Shown one piece after another: positions 1 through 6,948 of a DNA stretch of 21,656 nt. Every line of letters begins with the position of its first letter. Within the stretch, counting starts at the first letter, position 1. The DNA is from Phycisphaerales bacterium (GTDB lineage: Bacteria; Planctomycetota; Phycisphaerae; SM23-33): assembly GCA_003153915.1 (NCBI GenBank), contig PMBX01000104.1, forward strand, positions 5,532 to 27,187. The letters are read 5' to 3'. Below the pieces are notes generated by a model. The model had not been told where the DNA came from. It ran no database searches and was given only the letters and a program-made list of their open reading frames with translations. The position numbers and the translations under genes are program-made.

Positions 1-513
1 GAGATCGGCAGCGGAAAGGGAACCTTCCTGCTGGCCCGCGCAGCCGCGCGGCCTGAGATTAACTTCCTGGGCATCGAGTGGGCCGGGGCCTATTGTCGCT
101 ACGCCGCCGACCGCATCCGCCGGGCCGGCTTGGCCAACGCGCGGATGCTGGCCGCCGACGCCGCCACCGTCTTCAAGTGCTGCCTGGGCGAAGGCTCACT
201 CTGGCGGGTGCACGTCTATTTCCCCGACCCATGGCCCAAGCGACGCCATCATGGCCGCCGGCTCATCCAGGACGCCTTCCTGGACGACGCGAGGCGGGCA
301 CTGCGCCGTGGCGGGCAGATCATCATCGTCACCGACCACCTGGATTACTTCACCCACATCCAGGCCGTACTGCGGCGGGGGCGAGGATGGGCCACCGTCC
401 CGTTCCCCAGGATGTCCGACGGGGCGGGCGAGCTGGCGGGCACGAACTTCGAGCGAAAGTACATCGCGCAGGGCAGGCCCTTCTATTCCGCCGCCCGGAT
501 GCGATACGCATAA
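1..513 (+). CDS. trmB: tRNA (guanine-N7-)-methyltransferase, 5'-truncated by the window edge
   Basis: This is the C-terminal part of TrmB, the SAM-dependent enzyme that makes 7-methylguanosine at position 46 of tRNA. The frame is open from base 1, so the start lies outside the window and at least the N-terminal region is missing. The visible part (170 residues) begins in the SAM-binding motif I (EIGSGKGTFL). It continues with the acidic end of the next strand (GIEWA), the family signature FPDPWPKRRHHGRRL, and the C-terminal TNFERKY block that helps bind tRNA. The combination is diagnostic of TrmB. The gene ends 43 bases before rsmD and probably shares its transcript, giving a small RNA-methylation cluster. 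Confidence 0.95.
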   Translation, partial: EIGSGKGTFLLARAAARPEINFLGIEWAGAYCRYAADRIRRAGLANARMLAADAATVFKCCLGEGSLWRVHVYFPDPWPKRRHHGRRLIQDAFLDDARRALRRGGQIIIVTDHLDYFTHIQAVLRRGRGWATVPFPRMSDGAGELAGTNFERKYIAQGRPFYSAARMRYA

Positions 514-556
514 CGGCAACGGGCCGACCCGTTGAGCCTTCCGGAGGAGCATCGTC

Positions 557-1141
557 ATGCAGATATTGGCTGGATTGTTTCGCGGGCGCCGCCTGCTGTC
601 CCCGCCGGAGGGCAGCGACACCCGACCGATGACGGGGGCGGTGAAGAAATCTCTTTTCGGCATGATCGGCCCCCTGCTGGAGGGCGCCACCGTGCTGGAC
701 CTCTACTGCGGTACCGGCACGCTGGGGCTGGAGGCGCTGTCGCAGGGGGCCAAGCGTTGTTTCTTCGCCGAGCGCGACCGGCGCGTGTTGGTGAATTTGA
801 GGCAGAATATCGAGATGCTCGCCGTCGCCCAGCGTTGCGTGATCTGGGGAGGGGACATCGAAACCGGCTTGGCGGGCTGGCTGGATTCGACGGACCTGCG
901 CGCCGACGTGGTTTTTGTCGATCCTCCGTTTGCCTCGGTACGGCAGTGGTCCTGGGCAGGGGTGGAATCGGACATCTTTGCTCCGTTGGGGCGACATGTA
1001 ACCGACGGCGGTGTGGTAGCCTTGCGCCTTCCCCAAGGGACGCAAGCCCCCCAGCGGATCGCTGCGCTATCACAGTGGAAGGCCCGTGATTATGGCGACA
1101 TGAGCGTGGTGCTGTTGACCCACGACAAGGAAAGTCCCTGA
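557..1141 (+). CDS. rsmD: 16S rRNA (guanine(966)-N2)-methyltransferase
   Basis: RsmD methylates G966 of 16S rRNA in the assembled small subunit. The 194-residue protein has the typical N-terminus (MQILAG-FRGRRL), the RP-T-x-x-V-K-x-x-LF substrate-side motif near residue 23, SAM motif I (VLDLYCGTGTLGLEAL) and catalytic motif IV DPPF in VFVDPPF. Its length is normal for the family. The ATG at 557 is chosen because it gives the canonical N-terminus and has a GGAGGA ribosome binding site at 543-548, 8 bases upstream. The acidic loop after motif I reads AERD rather than the more usual E-x-D, an ordinary variation. It follows trmB closely and probably shares its transcript. Confidence 0.95.
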   Translation: MQILAGLFRGRRLLSPPEGSDTRPMTGAVKKSLFGMIGPLLEGATVLDLYCGTGTLGLEALSQGAKRCFFAERDRRVLVNLRQNIEMLAVAQRCVIWGGDIETGLAGWLDSTDLRADVVFVDPPFASVRQWSWAGVESDIFAPLGRHVTDGGVVALRLPQGTQAPQRIAALSQWKARDYGDMSVVLLTHDKESP

Positions 1142-1170
1142 CGCTTCTGGTCCGCGGCGTGGCGAGAGGC

Positions 1171-1199
1171 TGGCCGGCCAACGCGGTAGTGAGTATATT
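1171..1199 (+). promoter_or_regulatory. Putative promoter of cca, possibly leaderless
   Basis: The -10 box TATATT at 1194-1199 stands out from the GC-rich surroundings. A weak -35 (TGGCCG, 1171-1176) lies 17 bases upstream. Only six bases separate the -10 box from the ATG at 1206, so a normally placed transcription start would fall on or next to the A of the start codon. No Shine-Dalgarno sequence is seen. Confidence 0.5.
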
Positions 1200-1205
1200 T
1201 CCAAC

Positions 1206-2438
1206 ATGGCTCAGGCGGCGAACAAGGCGACGGCACTGTGGGTGCTCCGGCGGCTGAGGGAGGCGGGTTTCGAGGCGCTTTTTGCCGGCGGGTGCGTCCG
1301 CGACATGCTCCTGGGCGTCCGATCCAACGATTACGACATCGCCACCAGCGCCACGCCGCGGGAAGTGCGGAAGTTGTTCCGGCACGTGCTGCTGGTGGGG
1401 GTGAAGTTTGGGGTGGCGATGGTCATCCACCAGCGCCAGCGGGTGGAGGTGACGACGTTCCGCAGCGACCTTTCCTACAGCGACGGCCGGCGGCCCGACG
1501 GCGTGCGCTTTACCACCGCCCGCCAGGACGCCCTGCGGCGGGACTTCACGATCAACGGGCTTTTCTACGACCCGATGGCAGATCAGATCCTCGACTATGT
1601 CGGCGGAAGGCGCGACCTGGAACGCAAGGTCATTCGCGCCATCGGGCCGGCGGATAAGAGATTCGCGGAGGACTACCTTCGCATGGTCCGGGCGGTTCGC
1701 TTCTCCGTGCGGCTGGGGTTTCCCATCGTCCCGGCGACCGCCAAGGCCATCCGACGATTGGCGCCTAAGGTCGCCGCCATCAGCGGGGAGCGAATCTTCG
1801 ACGAACTGAAAAAAATGCTTTCCCTTTCTTCCGCCGCCCAAGCCCTGCGGATGCTGGCCGATTGCAGGCTCGCGGAAGTCATCCTGCCGGAGCTGTTCGG
1901 TGGGGACGACTGGCCGGCGGCCATCCGCCGCGTCGAGTTGCTGGCCGGCAAAAGGGATTTCGCGCTGACCCTGACGGGGCTGCTCTGTCAGTTGCCCCCG
2001 CCTACGATCTCCGCCTTATGTCGCCGCTGGGGCGCTTCCAACGACCTGCGTGGCTGTATCCTCTGGTGCGCGGAAAATCTCTCCCGCTGGCCGGCAGCGG
2101 ACGAAATGCCGTTGGCCGGCTTTAAGCGCCTGCTGGCGGGGAGGCATTGGCAAAAGCTCCTGTCCCTTTGGCGCGCCCAGGAGCGCATCCAGACCGGCAG
2201 GCAGATCGCCTGCCTTCGCATCGCTCGCCGGGCCGCAGCCATCCCGGCCAATGAAATCGCCCCGCCGCCGCTGGTCACCGGCGAGGACCTGAAGGACATG
2301 AGCCTCCGCCAGGGGCCTCGGTTTGGACAACTGCTACAACAACTCTATGACGAGCAGTTGGAGCAACGGCTAGTCAGCCGCCAGGCCGCCCTGGCACGGG
2401 CCATGGAGTTAATTCGGGACGAACCGAATTCGACCTGA
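1206..2438 (+). CDS. cca: CCA tRNA nucleotidyltransferase / poly(A) polymerase family protein (class II)
   Basis: This is a class II nucleotidyltransferase of the Cca/PcnB family, which adds or repairs the CCA end of tRNA or adds A tails to RNA. The 410-residue protein shows the nucleotide-binding GGCVRD (28-33), the metal-binding pair D42 and D44 in NDYDIAT, the RRDFTINGLFYDP block, and the RFAEDYLRMVRAVRFSVRLGF neck region. No HD phosphohydrolase motif is seen in the C-terminal half, unlike the enterobacterial CCA enzyme. Sequence alone does not separate CCA-adding from poly(A)-adding activity here; CCA addition is the more likely housekeeping role. The ATG at 1206 lies 64 bases after rsmD with its own -10 box immediately upstream and no Shine-Dalgarno site, so it may be translated from a leaderless mRNA. 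Confidence 0.9.
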   Translation: MAQAANKATALWVLRRLREAGFEALFAGGCVRDMLLGVRSNDYDIATSATPREVRKLFRHVLLVGVKFGVAMVIHQRQRVEVTTFRSDLSYSDGRRPDGVRFTTARQDALRRDFTINGLFYDPMADQILDYVGGRRDLERKVIRAIGPADKRFAEDYLRMVRAVRFSVRLGFPIVPATAKAIRRLAPKVAAISGERIFDELKKMLSLSSAAQALRMLADCRLAEVILPELFGGDDWPAAIRRVELLAGKRDFALTLTGLLCQLPPPTISALCRRWGASNDLRGCILWCAENLSRWPAADEMPLAGFKRLLAGRHWQKLLSLWRAQERIQTGRQIACLRIARRAAAIPANEIAPPPLVTGEDLKDMSLRQGPRFGQLLQQLYDEQLEQRLVSRQAALARAMELIRDEPNST

Positions 2439-2464
2439 AATCCATGGCCTTCCCATTCTTGCCG

Positions 2465-2493
2465 TTGCGTATGTCCGCGACACCGCATACAAT
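2465..2493 (+). promoter_or_regulatory. Putative sigma70-type promoter for the small basic protein gene
   Basis: TTGCGT (2465-2470) and TACAAT (2488-2493) are separated by exactly 17 bases, a close match to the housekeeping consensus. It lies in the 84-base gap after cca. The expected start of transcription leaves a leader of about 23 bases containing the AAAAGGA ribosome binding site at 2508-2514. Confidence 0.6.
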
Positions 2494-2522
2494 CCCGCCA
2501 CCTAGCTAAAAGGACGGTAGTC

Positions 2523-2660
2523 ATGGGCCAGAGACACACTCGCCTGGAACGTAAGCGAAAGAAACAGCGACGCATTCGTTTGAAGAACGCCCCTCGCAAG
2601 GCCAAGGAACGCGCCCGCCGCACCAAGCGCCTCGCCGCGCGCGCCGTCAAGAAGGGCTGA
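2523..2660 (+). CDS. Small, extremely basic protein (45 residues), function unknown
   Basis: This short frame encodes 45 residues of which 22 are Arg or Lys (13 R, 9 K) and only two are acidic, giving a net charge near +20. There are no cysteines and no aromatic residues except one His. It starts MGQRHTRLERKRKKQRRIRL and ends RLAARAVKKG. The ATG at 2523 has a strong AAAAGGA site 8 bases upstream and a well-formed promoter, so expression is credible. Composition resembles small ribosomal or ribosome-associated proteins and other RNA-binding peptides, but no family motif is recognised. Lying after trmB, rsmD and cca, a role with rRNA, tRNA or ribosomes is a reasonable inference, not a demonstrated one. 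Confidence 0.75.
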   Translation: MGQRHTRLERKRKKQRRIRLKNAPRKAKERARRTKRLAARAVKKG

Positions 2661-2700
2661 CCGGCGTCGCCGCCTTTGCCCGACCCCCATGCCTTGGCGC

Positions 2701-2705
2701 GAGGA
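2701..2705 (+). promoter_or_regulatory. Ribosome binding site favouring the TTG start at 2712
   Basis: GAGGA lies 6 bases before a TTG codon at 2712. The same frame also offers TTG at 2676 and 2694, but neither has a well-placed purine-rich site. This supports the shorter protein, which begins directly with the hydrophobic signal segment. Confidence 0.5.
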
Positions 2706-2711
2706 TCTCCC

Positions 2712-4049
2712 TTGGCCAATATCACTTTTGGGATCGTGTTGTCTGGTTACGTTTTACTGGCCGTGCTATCGGCGTGTCTTGCCCAAGAAACAGCCAGCCG
2801 CCCACGCCCACCGGAAGAGCTAAGCTACCTGGATAACGGTACGATCCGAATCGCCGTGGACTTGAATCTGGGCGGCGTGATCACGTATCTGTCGCAATCC
2901 CCCGCCGGCATGAACATTATCAACTCCCATGACTGGGGAAGGCAGATACAACAGTCCTATTACTCCGGCCCGGATCCTTTCGGCCAGGCCCACCCGGGGT
3001 GGAAAAACTGGCCCTGGAACCCCATCGGAACCGGCGACGTTTACGGGAATCCCGCCAAGTTATTGGCCCGCCAAAACGACGGCAAGACGCTCTACGTCAA
3101 GAGCATTCCGATGCACTGGGCTTTGAACAATGTCCCAGGCGAATGCACGTTCGAGACGTGGATCGGCCTGGAGGGAAAAGCCGCACACGTCCGCTGCCGG
3201 CTGACCAACGCCCGGCCTGACCACAACCAGTATCCCGCCAAGATGCAGGAACTCCCCGCCGTCTACACCACCGGAAAGCTCTATAAGTTGATGACCTATG
3301 ACGGGGAAGCGCCTTTCTCATCAGGCCCGACAAGACAGGTGCACAAAACCGGTCCGTCGTGGTCCTATTGGCGGGCTACGGAAAACTGGGCTGCTTTGGT
3401 CAATGACGACGATTGGGGCCTGGGCGTGTTCCATCCGGGCGTGTTCTCGTTCTGCGGCGGGTTCTATGGGCAACCCAATACAGGCGGACCCAAGGACAAT
3501 CCCACCGGATACATCTCGCCTTATCGCCTGGACATATTGGACCACAACATTGTTTATGAATACTCCTACGTCCTGATCCTGGGCAGCCTGGATGAAATCC
3601 GCCAGTGGGTCTATGCCCACCATCAAGAATGCCCGCCGGACTATGTCTTCGCCAAGGACCGGCAACACTGTTTCTATAAAGATGCATCCGACGCCGGATG
3701 GCCCCTCGAGGGCAAACTGTCGATTATCCCAAACGGTCCTTCCGCGGCGATTCTGGGGCCGGAGACTTTCTTTGCCGCCAAGGATGTTCCCAGGCTCTAT
3801 GTCCGCCTGGCATACCCCGCCGGTCCGTCCAAGGCACGGCTGGCCTGGCGCAAGTCCGGTTCGACCGACTTTGTCGAAGGGATCGTCTTTAACGTCACGC
3901 CCGATGGGCGGTTCCACACCTACGAATTGGATCTGTCCGCCTCGCCGGACTGGCAGGGGAACATCACGCAGCTTCGCCTTGATTTGCTTAACGCCGCCGC
4001 CGGGGATCGCGTGGAAGTGGCGTACATCTCGCATCGAAAGCGCGATTAG
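2712..4049 (+). CDS. Secreted or lipid-anchored protein of unknown function with C-terminal beta-sandwich-like domain
   Basis: The frame is open from a TTG at 2676, but the TTG at 2712 has the best ribosome binding site and gives 445 residues. The N-terminus has a hydrophobic segment (GIVLSGYVLLAVLSAC) ending in a lipobox-like LSAC, then a polar, proline-rich stretch, so export or lipid anchoring is likely. The short start lacks a basic n-region; starting at 2676 or 2694 would supply one Arg. The main domain is rich in aromatic residues (GRQIQQSYYSGP, HPGWKNWPWNP, WGLGVFHPGVFSFCGGFYG) and resembles carbohydrate-active beta-sheet proteins of the mutarotase type. The last ~80 residues (YELDLSASPDWQGNITQLRLDL, then GDRVEVAYI) look like a carbohydrate-binding beta-sandwich. 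No catalytic motif could be assigned. It is convergent with the aldolase-like gene. Confidence 0.75.
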   Translation: MANITFGIVLSGYVLLAVLSACLAQETASRPRPPEELSYLDNGTIRIAVDLNLGGVITYLSQSPAGMNIINSHDWGRQIQQSYYSGPDPFGQAHPGWKNWPWNPIGTGDVYGNPAKLLARQNDGKTLYVKSIPMHWALNNVPGECTFETWIGLEGKAAHVRCRLTNARPDHNQYPAKMQELPAVYTTGKLYKLMTYDGEAPFSSGPTRQVHKTGPSWSYWRATENWAALVNDDDWGLGVFHPGVFSFCGGFYGQPNTGGPKDNPTGYISPYRLDILDHNIVYEYSYVLILGSLDEIRQWVYAHHQECPPDYVFAKDRQHCFYKDASDAGWPLEGKLSIIPNGPSAAILGPETFFAAKDVPRLYVRLAYPAGPSKARLAWRKSGSTDFVEGIVFNVTPDGRFHTYELDLSASPDWQGNITQLRLDLLNAAAGDRVEVAYISHRKRD

Positions 4050-4098
4050 CCGCACCAGGCCCAGGACCGCCCCCCGATTATTGCCCGACAGCCACCAG

Positions 4099-5310
4099 CT
4101 ACCCCATGCTCTTGTTGAGGCGATTGCGGTGATAGGCCAGGCGCTGGGCGGGGGTCATTTTGGCGAAGTCGGGCATACCGTCGGTCCGGATGGGATAGGA
4201 ACCGCCGGAGCCGCCGGGTTGCGCCGGCGACGATCCGCCCCTGCCGGCGGCTGGCCGAGAAGGAATGCTGATCGTCGTCCCGGAACCCGCATAACTGTTG
4301 ATCCCGCTGGTCAATTGCATGTCCTGGTCCAGCGGGCGGGCGGGGGGAATTCCCAGGCCCGCCAACACACCGTGATAGGCATTGACCGCCTCCTCGGGGC
4401 TGATCTGGTCGTCGGCGATCCATCGCAGGAACTGGATGAAACTGAGCTGGTGCTCGGCGCTGTTGATCTTCCTGCCGAAAAGCGCCGCCCGCGCCCCATA
4501 CTTCTTGGCCTCGGCCAGCAGCTTGAAGGCGTCATAGGTCGTCCCGGCAGAGCCTCCCAGGACGCCGGGCACCAGGTGGCGGTCGTAACGGACCAGTTCC
4601 TCCATGAACTTCGGGCCGTGGTAGACCAGCTTGAGAAACAAAGGCCGGCCCGGCGAGGCCACGCCCGCCAGCGTCCGCACGATAAGGTCGTTGACGAAAC
4701 CGCCCAGTTGCTCGGTGGAAATTGGGTGAACGGGGTCGTTAGGCTCGAAGACCTCCAGGAAGTGGCGGAAGCCCTTGCTTTCGGCTTCGACGCGGAATTC
4801 CCGATAGGCCTCCAGCGTCGCGCGGTCCAATTCCGGGTCGTTGTTGAACGTGATGCTATATAAACCCAGGTTGGCCCCCAGATGTCTTTGGGAGTCGTCG
4901 TCTTCGGCGATCCGCCCGACCTGGGCATGGTCGATCAGCGCGGTGCGGAACGGCAGCGACGGTTCCTTGGGGTAGGACGCGCCGCGGGCGACATGGATGT
5001 CCGTGGTGTCGTTGGCCCGCACAGCCGGGGTGACGGTGGAGGCGTCGAAGATCCGCCGGCGGATGGTCAGCACCTCGCTGGTGGATACCGACATCAGCAT
5101 GATGTCCAGCAGGCCCTGGCGGACGTTTTCGGCGATATGCTCGCGGTATTCCTCCAGCGAACGAAATTCGCCTTCGCCGCGCTCGGGGCTGCGGCCTGGG
5201 GCGGCGATGCCGAAGGCCATGTCGGCATCCTTGGCGTCGGCCAGGATGAATGCCTTGGAGTCGGCGTGAGCGTGAATATCAGCCAGTTTGACGTCTAGGG
5301 ACTTTTCCAT
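4099..5310 (-). CDS. DhnA/LacD-like class I aldolase-type TIM-barrel protein with low-complexity tail
   Basis: The 403-residue protein looks like a class I aldolase of the DhnA/DeoC/LacD superfamily. The stretch LFLKLVYHGP resembles the strand carrying the Schiff-base lysine. The following VPGVLGGSAGTTYDAF and ARAALFGRKIN resemble the phosphate-binding Gly-rich strand and the GRNIF-type end of DhnA aldolases. Its sugar-phosphate substrate cannot be told from sequence. The barrel ends near residue 337; a Gly/Ser/Pro/Arg-rich linker of about 40 residues follows, then a compact polar tail (PDFAKMTPAQRLAYHRNRL) unusual for an aldolase. The ATG at 5310 has only a weak purine-rich stretch upstream, but a good promoter precedes it. 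The gene lies 100 bases downstream of def on the same strand and probably has independent transcription. Confidence 0.75.
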   Translation of the reverse strand: MEKSLDVKLADIHAHADSKAFILADAKDADMAFGIAAPGRSPERGEGEFRSLEEYREHIAENVRQGLLDIMLMSVSTSEVLTIRRRIFDASTVTPAVRANDTTDIHVARGASYPKEPSLPFRTALIDHAQVGRIAEDDDSQRHLGANLGLYSITFNNDPELDRATLEAYREFRVEAESKGFRHFLEVFEPNDPVHPISTEQLGGFVNDLIVRTLAGVASPGRPLFLKLVYHGPKFMEELVRYDRHLVPGVLGGSAGTTYDAFKLLAEAKKYGARAALFGRKINSAEHQLSFIQFLRWIADDQISPEEAVNAYHGVLAGLGIPPARPLDQDMQLTSGINSYAGSGTTISIPSRPAAGRGGSSPAQPGGSGGSYPIRTDGMPDFAKMTPAQRLAYHRNRLNKSMG

Positions 5311-5349
5311 GTTGTTCTTTCACGTTGCCGGGCGGCTTAGGAAATAGAG

Positions 5350-5378
5350 ATTATGGGGCCAATCGACCGGTTTGTCCA
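5350..5378 (-). promoter_or_regulatory. Putative promoter of the aldolase-like gene
   Basis: Read on the minus strand, TGGACA (5378-5373) and CATAAT (5355-5350) are separated by 17 bases; each box matches the housekeeping consensus at five of six positions. The -10 box is about 40 bases upstream of the ATG at 5310, so the leader would be around 33 bases. Confidence 0.6.
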
Positions 5379-5410
5379 GCACCCGATAGCCTTCGCCGCT
5401 CAGTGGTGTC

Positions 5411-5962
5411 TCAGGCGGAGGATTTTCCCTCGAATTGTTCTTCCAGGTCTTTCAGAGCGCGGCGGTTGGCCAGGCGCGCCAGGGTTCCCATGCGGTTGAC
5501 CAGCAGCACGCCGTCAAGATGATCGATCTCATGTTGGAAGAGGCGGGCCAACAGTCCCTGGCCAGTCTGCTGAAATATCTGTCCGTCCAGACCGTAGGCC
5601 GCAACGGTAACGATGCCGTATCGCTTGATCCGGCAGGTCATGCCTGGAAACGACAGGCAGCCTTCCTCCTCCTCCTGACGACCTTCGGCAGAGAGGATCA
5701 CCGGATTGACATAGACCCGCCGGTCGTCGCCCTGGGCAACCGGACCGGCCACGAAAAACCTAAGGTTGACGCCCACCTGCGGCGCGGCCAACCCGACACC
5801 GCGAACGGCTGACATCAGCTCGAACATCCGCTCCGCCAGCGGGAGCAGCGACTCATCCGGCAGGGCGACAGTGTCGCTGGGACGGCTGAGGCGAGAGTCG
5901 GGATAGTGGATAATCCGCAGGTTCGCCAGGTCCGCGGGAACGATCTTTGTATTTCGGGGCAT
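5411..5962 (-). CDS. def: Peptide deformylase
   Basis: Peptide deformylase removes the formyl group from the N-terminal methionine of new proteins, using a bound metal ion. All three family motifs are intact: GVGLAAPQ (55-62), EGCLS (100-104) with metal ligand C102, and QHEIDHLDG (143-151) with metal ligands H144 and H148 and catalytic E145. The 183-residue length is normal. The usual partner fmt (Met-tRNA formyltransferase) is not next to it; downstream lies the aldolase-like gene. The ATG at 5962 has no clear Shine-Dalgarno site, but a -10-like TAAGAT ends six bases before it, which suggests a leaderless message. It is divergent from rnc. Confidence 0.96.
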   Translation of the reverse strand: MPRNTKIVPADLANLRIIHYPDSRLSRPSDTVALPDESLLPLAERMFELMSAVRGVGLAAPQVGVNLRFFVAGPVAQGDDRRVYVNPVILSAEGRQEEEEGCLSFPGMTCRIKRYGIVTVAAYGLDGQIFQQTGQGLLARLFQHEIDHLDGVLLVNRMGTLARLANRRALKDLEEQFEGKSSA

Positions 5963-5968
5963 GTCGCC

Positions 5969-5998
5969 ATCTTAGTTGCCCCGGTGAAGGCAAATCAA
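5969..5998 (-). promoter_or_regulatory. Putative promoter of def, possibly leaderless
   Basis: On the minus strand, TTGATT (5998-5993) and TAAGAT (5974-5969) are 18 bases apart. The -10-like box ends six bases before the def ATG, where no ribosome binding site is visible. The boxes are moderate matches (4 of 6 each), so this is tentative. Confidence 0.4.
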
Positions 5999-6003
5999 GC
6001 GTA

Positions 6004-6032
6004 TCGACAACCGCCGGCCCGGCCGATATAAT
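6004..6032 (+). promoter_or_regulatory. Putative sigma70-type promoter of rnc
   Basis: TCGACA (6004-6009) and a perfect TATAAT (6027-6032) are separated by 17 bases. This predicts a GC-rich 5' leader of roughly 85 bases before the rnc GTG, divergent from the def promoter only a few bases away. The leader contains a short GGCGG-CTG-CCGCC hairpin near 6087-6099. RNase III of E. coli cleaves its own leader, but the sequence here does not show that this happens. Confidence 0.65.
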
Positions 6033-6123
6033 CAATGGAATCTTGTCGGGCCTTTGACGCCAGCGGCCTTGCACATAGGCGCGGCGGCTGCCGCCAGCGG
6101 CCCGGGATCGAGAGGGTCGGTCT

Positions 6124-6816
6124 GTGGAGCAATCCGCGCTGGAACAGTGCCAGGAGATCATCGGGTATCGTTTTTCCAACCCCGACCTGCTGGCCTTGGG
6201 GTTGACGCATGCCTCGGTGGCCTCTAGCCGCTTGCAAAGCAATGAGCGGATGGAGTTTCTGGGCGACGCGGTCTTGGGCCTGGCCGTCTGTCATGAACTC
6301 TACAACAGCCAGGAGGACCTGCTGGAAGGGGACATGACCAAGATCAAGTCTACCGTCGTCTCTCGTCAGACGTGCGCCGCCGTCGCTGAGAAACTGGACA
6401 TTTGCCGACTCGTTTTTCTGGGCAAGGGCATGTCCAAACCCGGAGCGTTGCCGCAATCGGTGGCCGGGGCGGTCTTTGAGGCAATCGTGGGAGCCATCTT
6501 CCTGGACGGCGGGCTGGCCCCAGCCAGCCAGTTCGTTCTCAAGCACATGCGCCCTTACATCGATGAGGCGCTGGCCAACGAACACCAGCACAACTATAAG
6601 TCCTTGCTACAACAGCACGCCCAACGACAGTGGGGCTTAATGCCTGACTACCAGCTCCTGGACGAGAAAGGCCCCGATCACAGCAAGTGCTTTGAGATTG
6701 CCGTAACAATCAACGGCAGACAATTCCCAAGCGCCTGGGGGATGAACAAGAAACTCGCCGAGCAGGAAGCCGCCCGGCGGGCGCTCCAGGAGATGGGCAT
6801 CCTCAAGGATTCCTGA
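6124..6816 (+). CDS. rnc: Ribonuclease III, with an atypical residue at a metal-binding position
   Basis: RNase III cuts double-stranded RNA during rRNA maturation and mRNA decay. The 230-residue protein has the catalytic signature NERMEFLGDAVL (40-51, with E41 and D48), TKIKSTVVS, and a second acidic cluster ending in E119 within FEAIVGAIFLDGG. A C-terminal double-stranded RNA-binding domain (about 157-225) starts NYKSLLQQHAQ and ends KKLAEQEAARRAL. The conserved Asp three residues before E119 (D114 in E. coli) is Ala116 here. The start is GTG at 6124, supported by GAGAGGG at 6110-6115 and by the correct N-terminal alignment. Family assignment is firm; catalytic strength is uncertain because of the missing Asp. 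Confidence 0.95.
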   Translation: MEQSALEQCQEIIGYRFSNPDLLALGLTHASVASSRLQSNERMEFLGDAVLGLAVCHELYNSQEDLLEGDMTKIKSTVVSRQTCAAVAEKLDICRLVFLGKGMSKPGALPQSVAGAVFEAIVGAIFLDGGLAPASQFVLKHMRPYIDEALANEHQHNYKSLLQQHAQRQWGLMPDYQLLDEKGPDHSKCFEIAVTINGRQFPSAWGMNKKLAEQEAARRALQEMGILKDS

Positions 6817-6877
6817 GTCTCCACCGAAGGAAATGAAGTATTTTTCCTAAAAGGTTTACTTTTACGCGGTGGAACTA

Positions 6878-6905
6878 TTGCACTTTGCCGATAAGAGCTT
6901 ATGAT
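6878..6905 (+). promoter_or_regulatory. Putative promoter of the amidase-like gene
   Basis: TTGCAC (6878-6883) and TATGAT (6900-6905) are separated by 16 bases within an unusually AT-rich stretch of the 132-base gap after rnc. The predicted leader is about 37 bases and contains AAGGA at 6935-6939. Confidence 0.6.
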
Positions 6906-6948
6906 CCACTGAATACTCCGGTCTCACGCGGAACAAGGACGTCGTGTC

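Noticed and set aside
555..1841. 428-codon minus-strand frame across rsmD and cca
   Set aside because: It is antisense to two recognised enzymes and shows only Pro/Arg/His-rich low-complexity translation.
6035..6220. Small frame starting at ATG 6035 in the rnc leader, overlapping rnc
   Set aside because: The ATG lies only three bases after the -10 box, so a normal transcript would not include it, and there is no ribosome binding site.
6831..6851. AGGAAA/TTTCCT inverted repeat after rnc as a terminator
   Set aside because: The stem is short and AT-rich with a long loop and no following T run; evidence is too weak to list it as a terminator.
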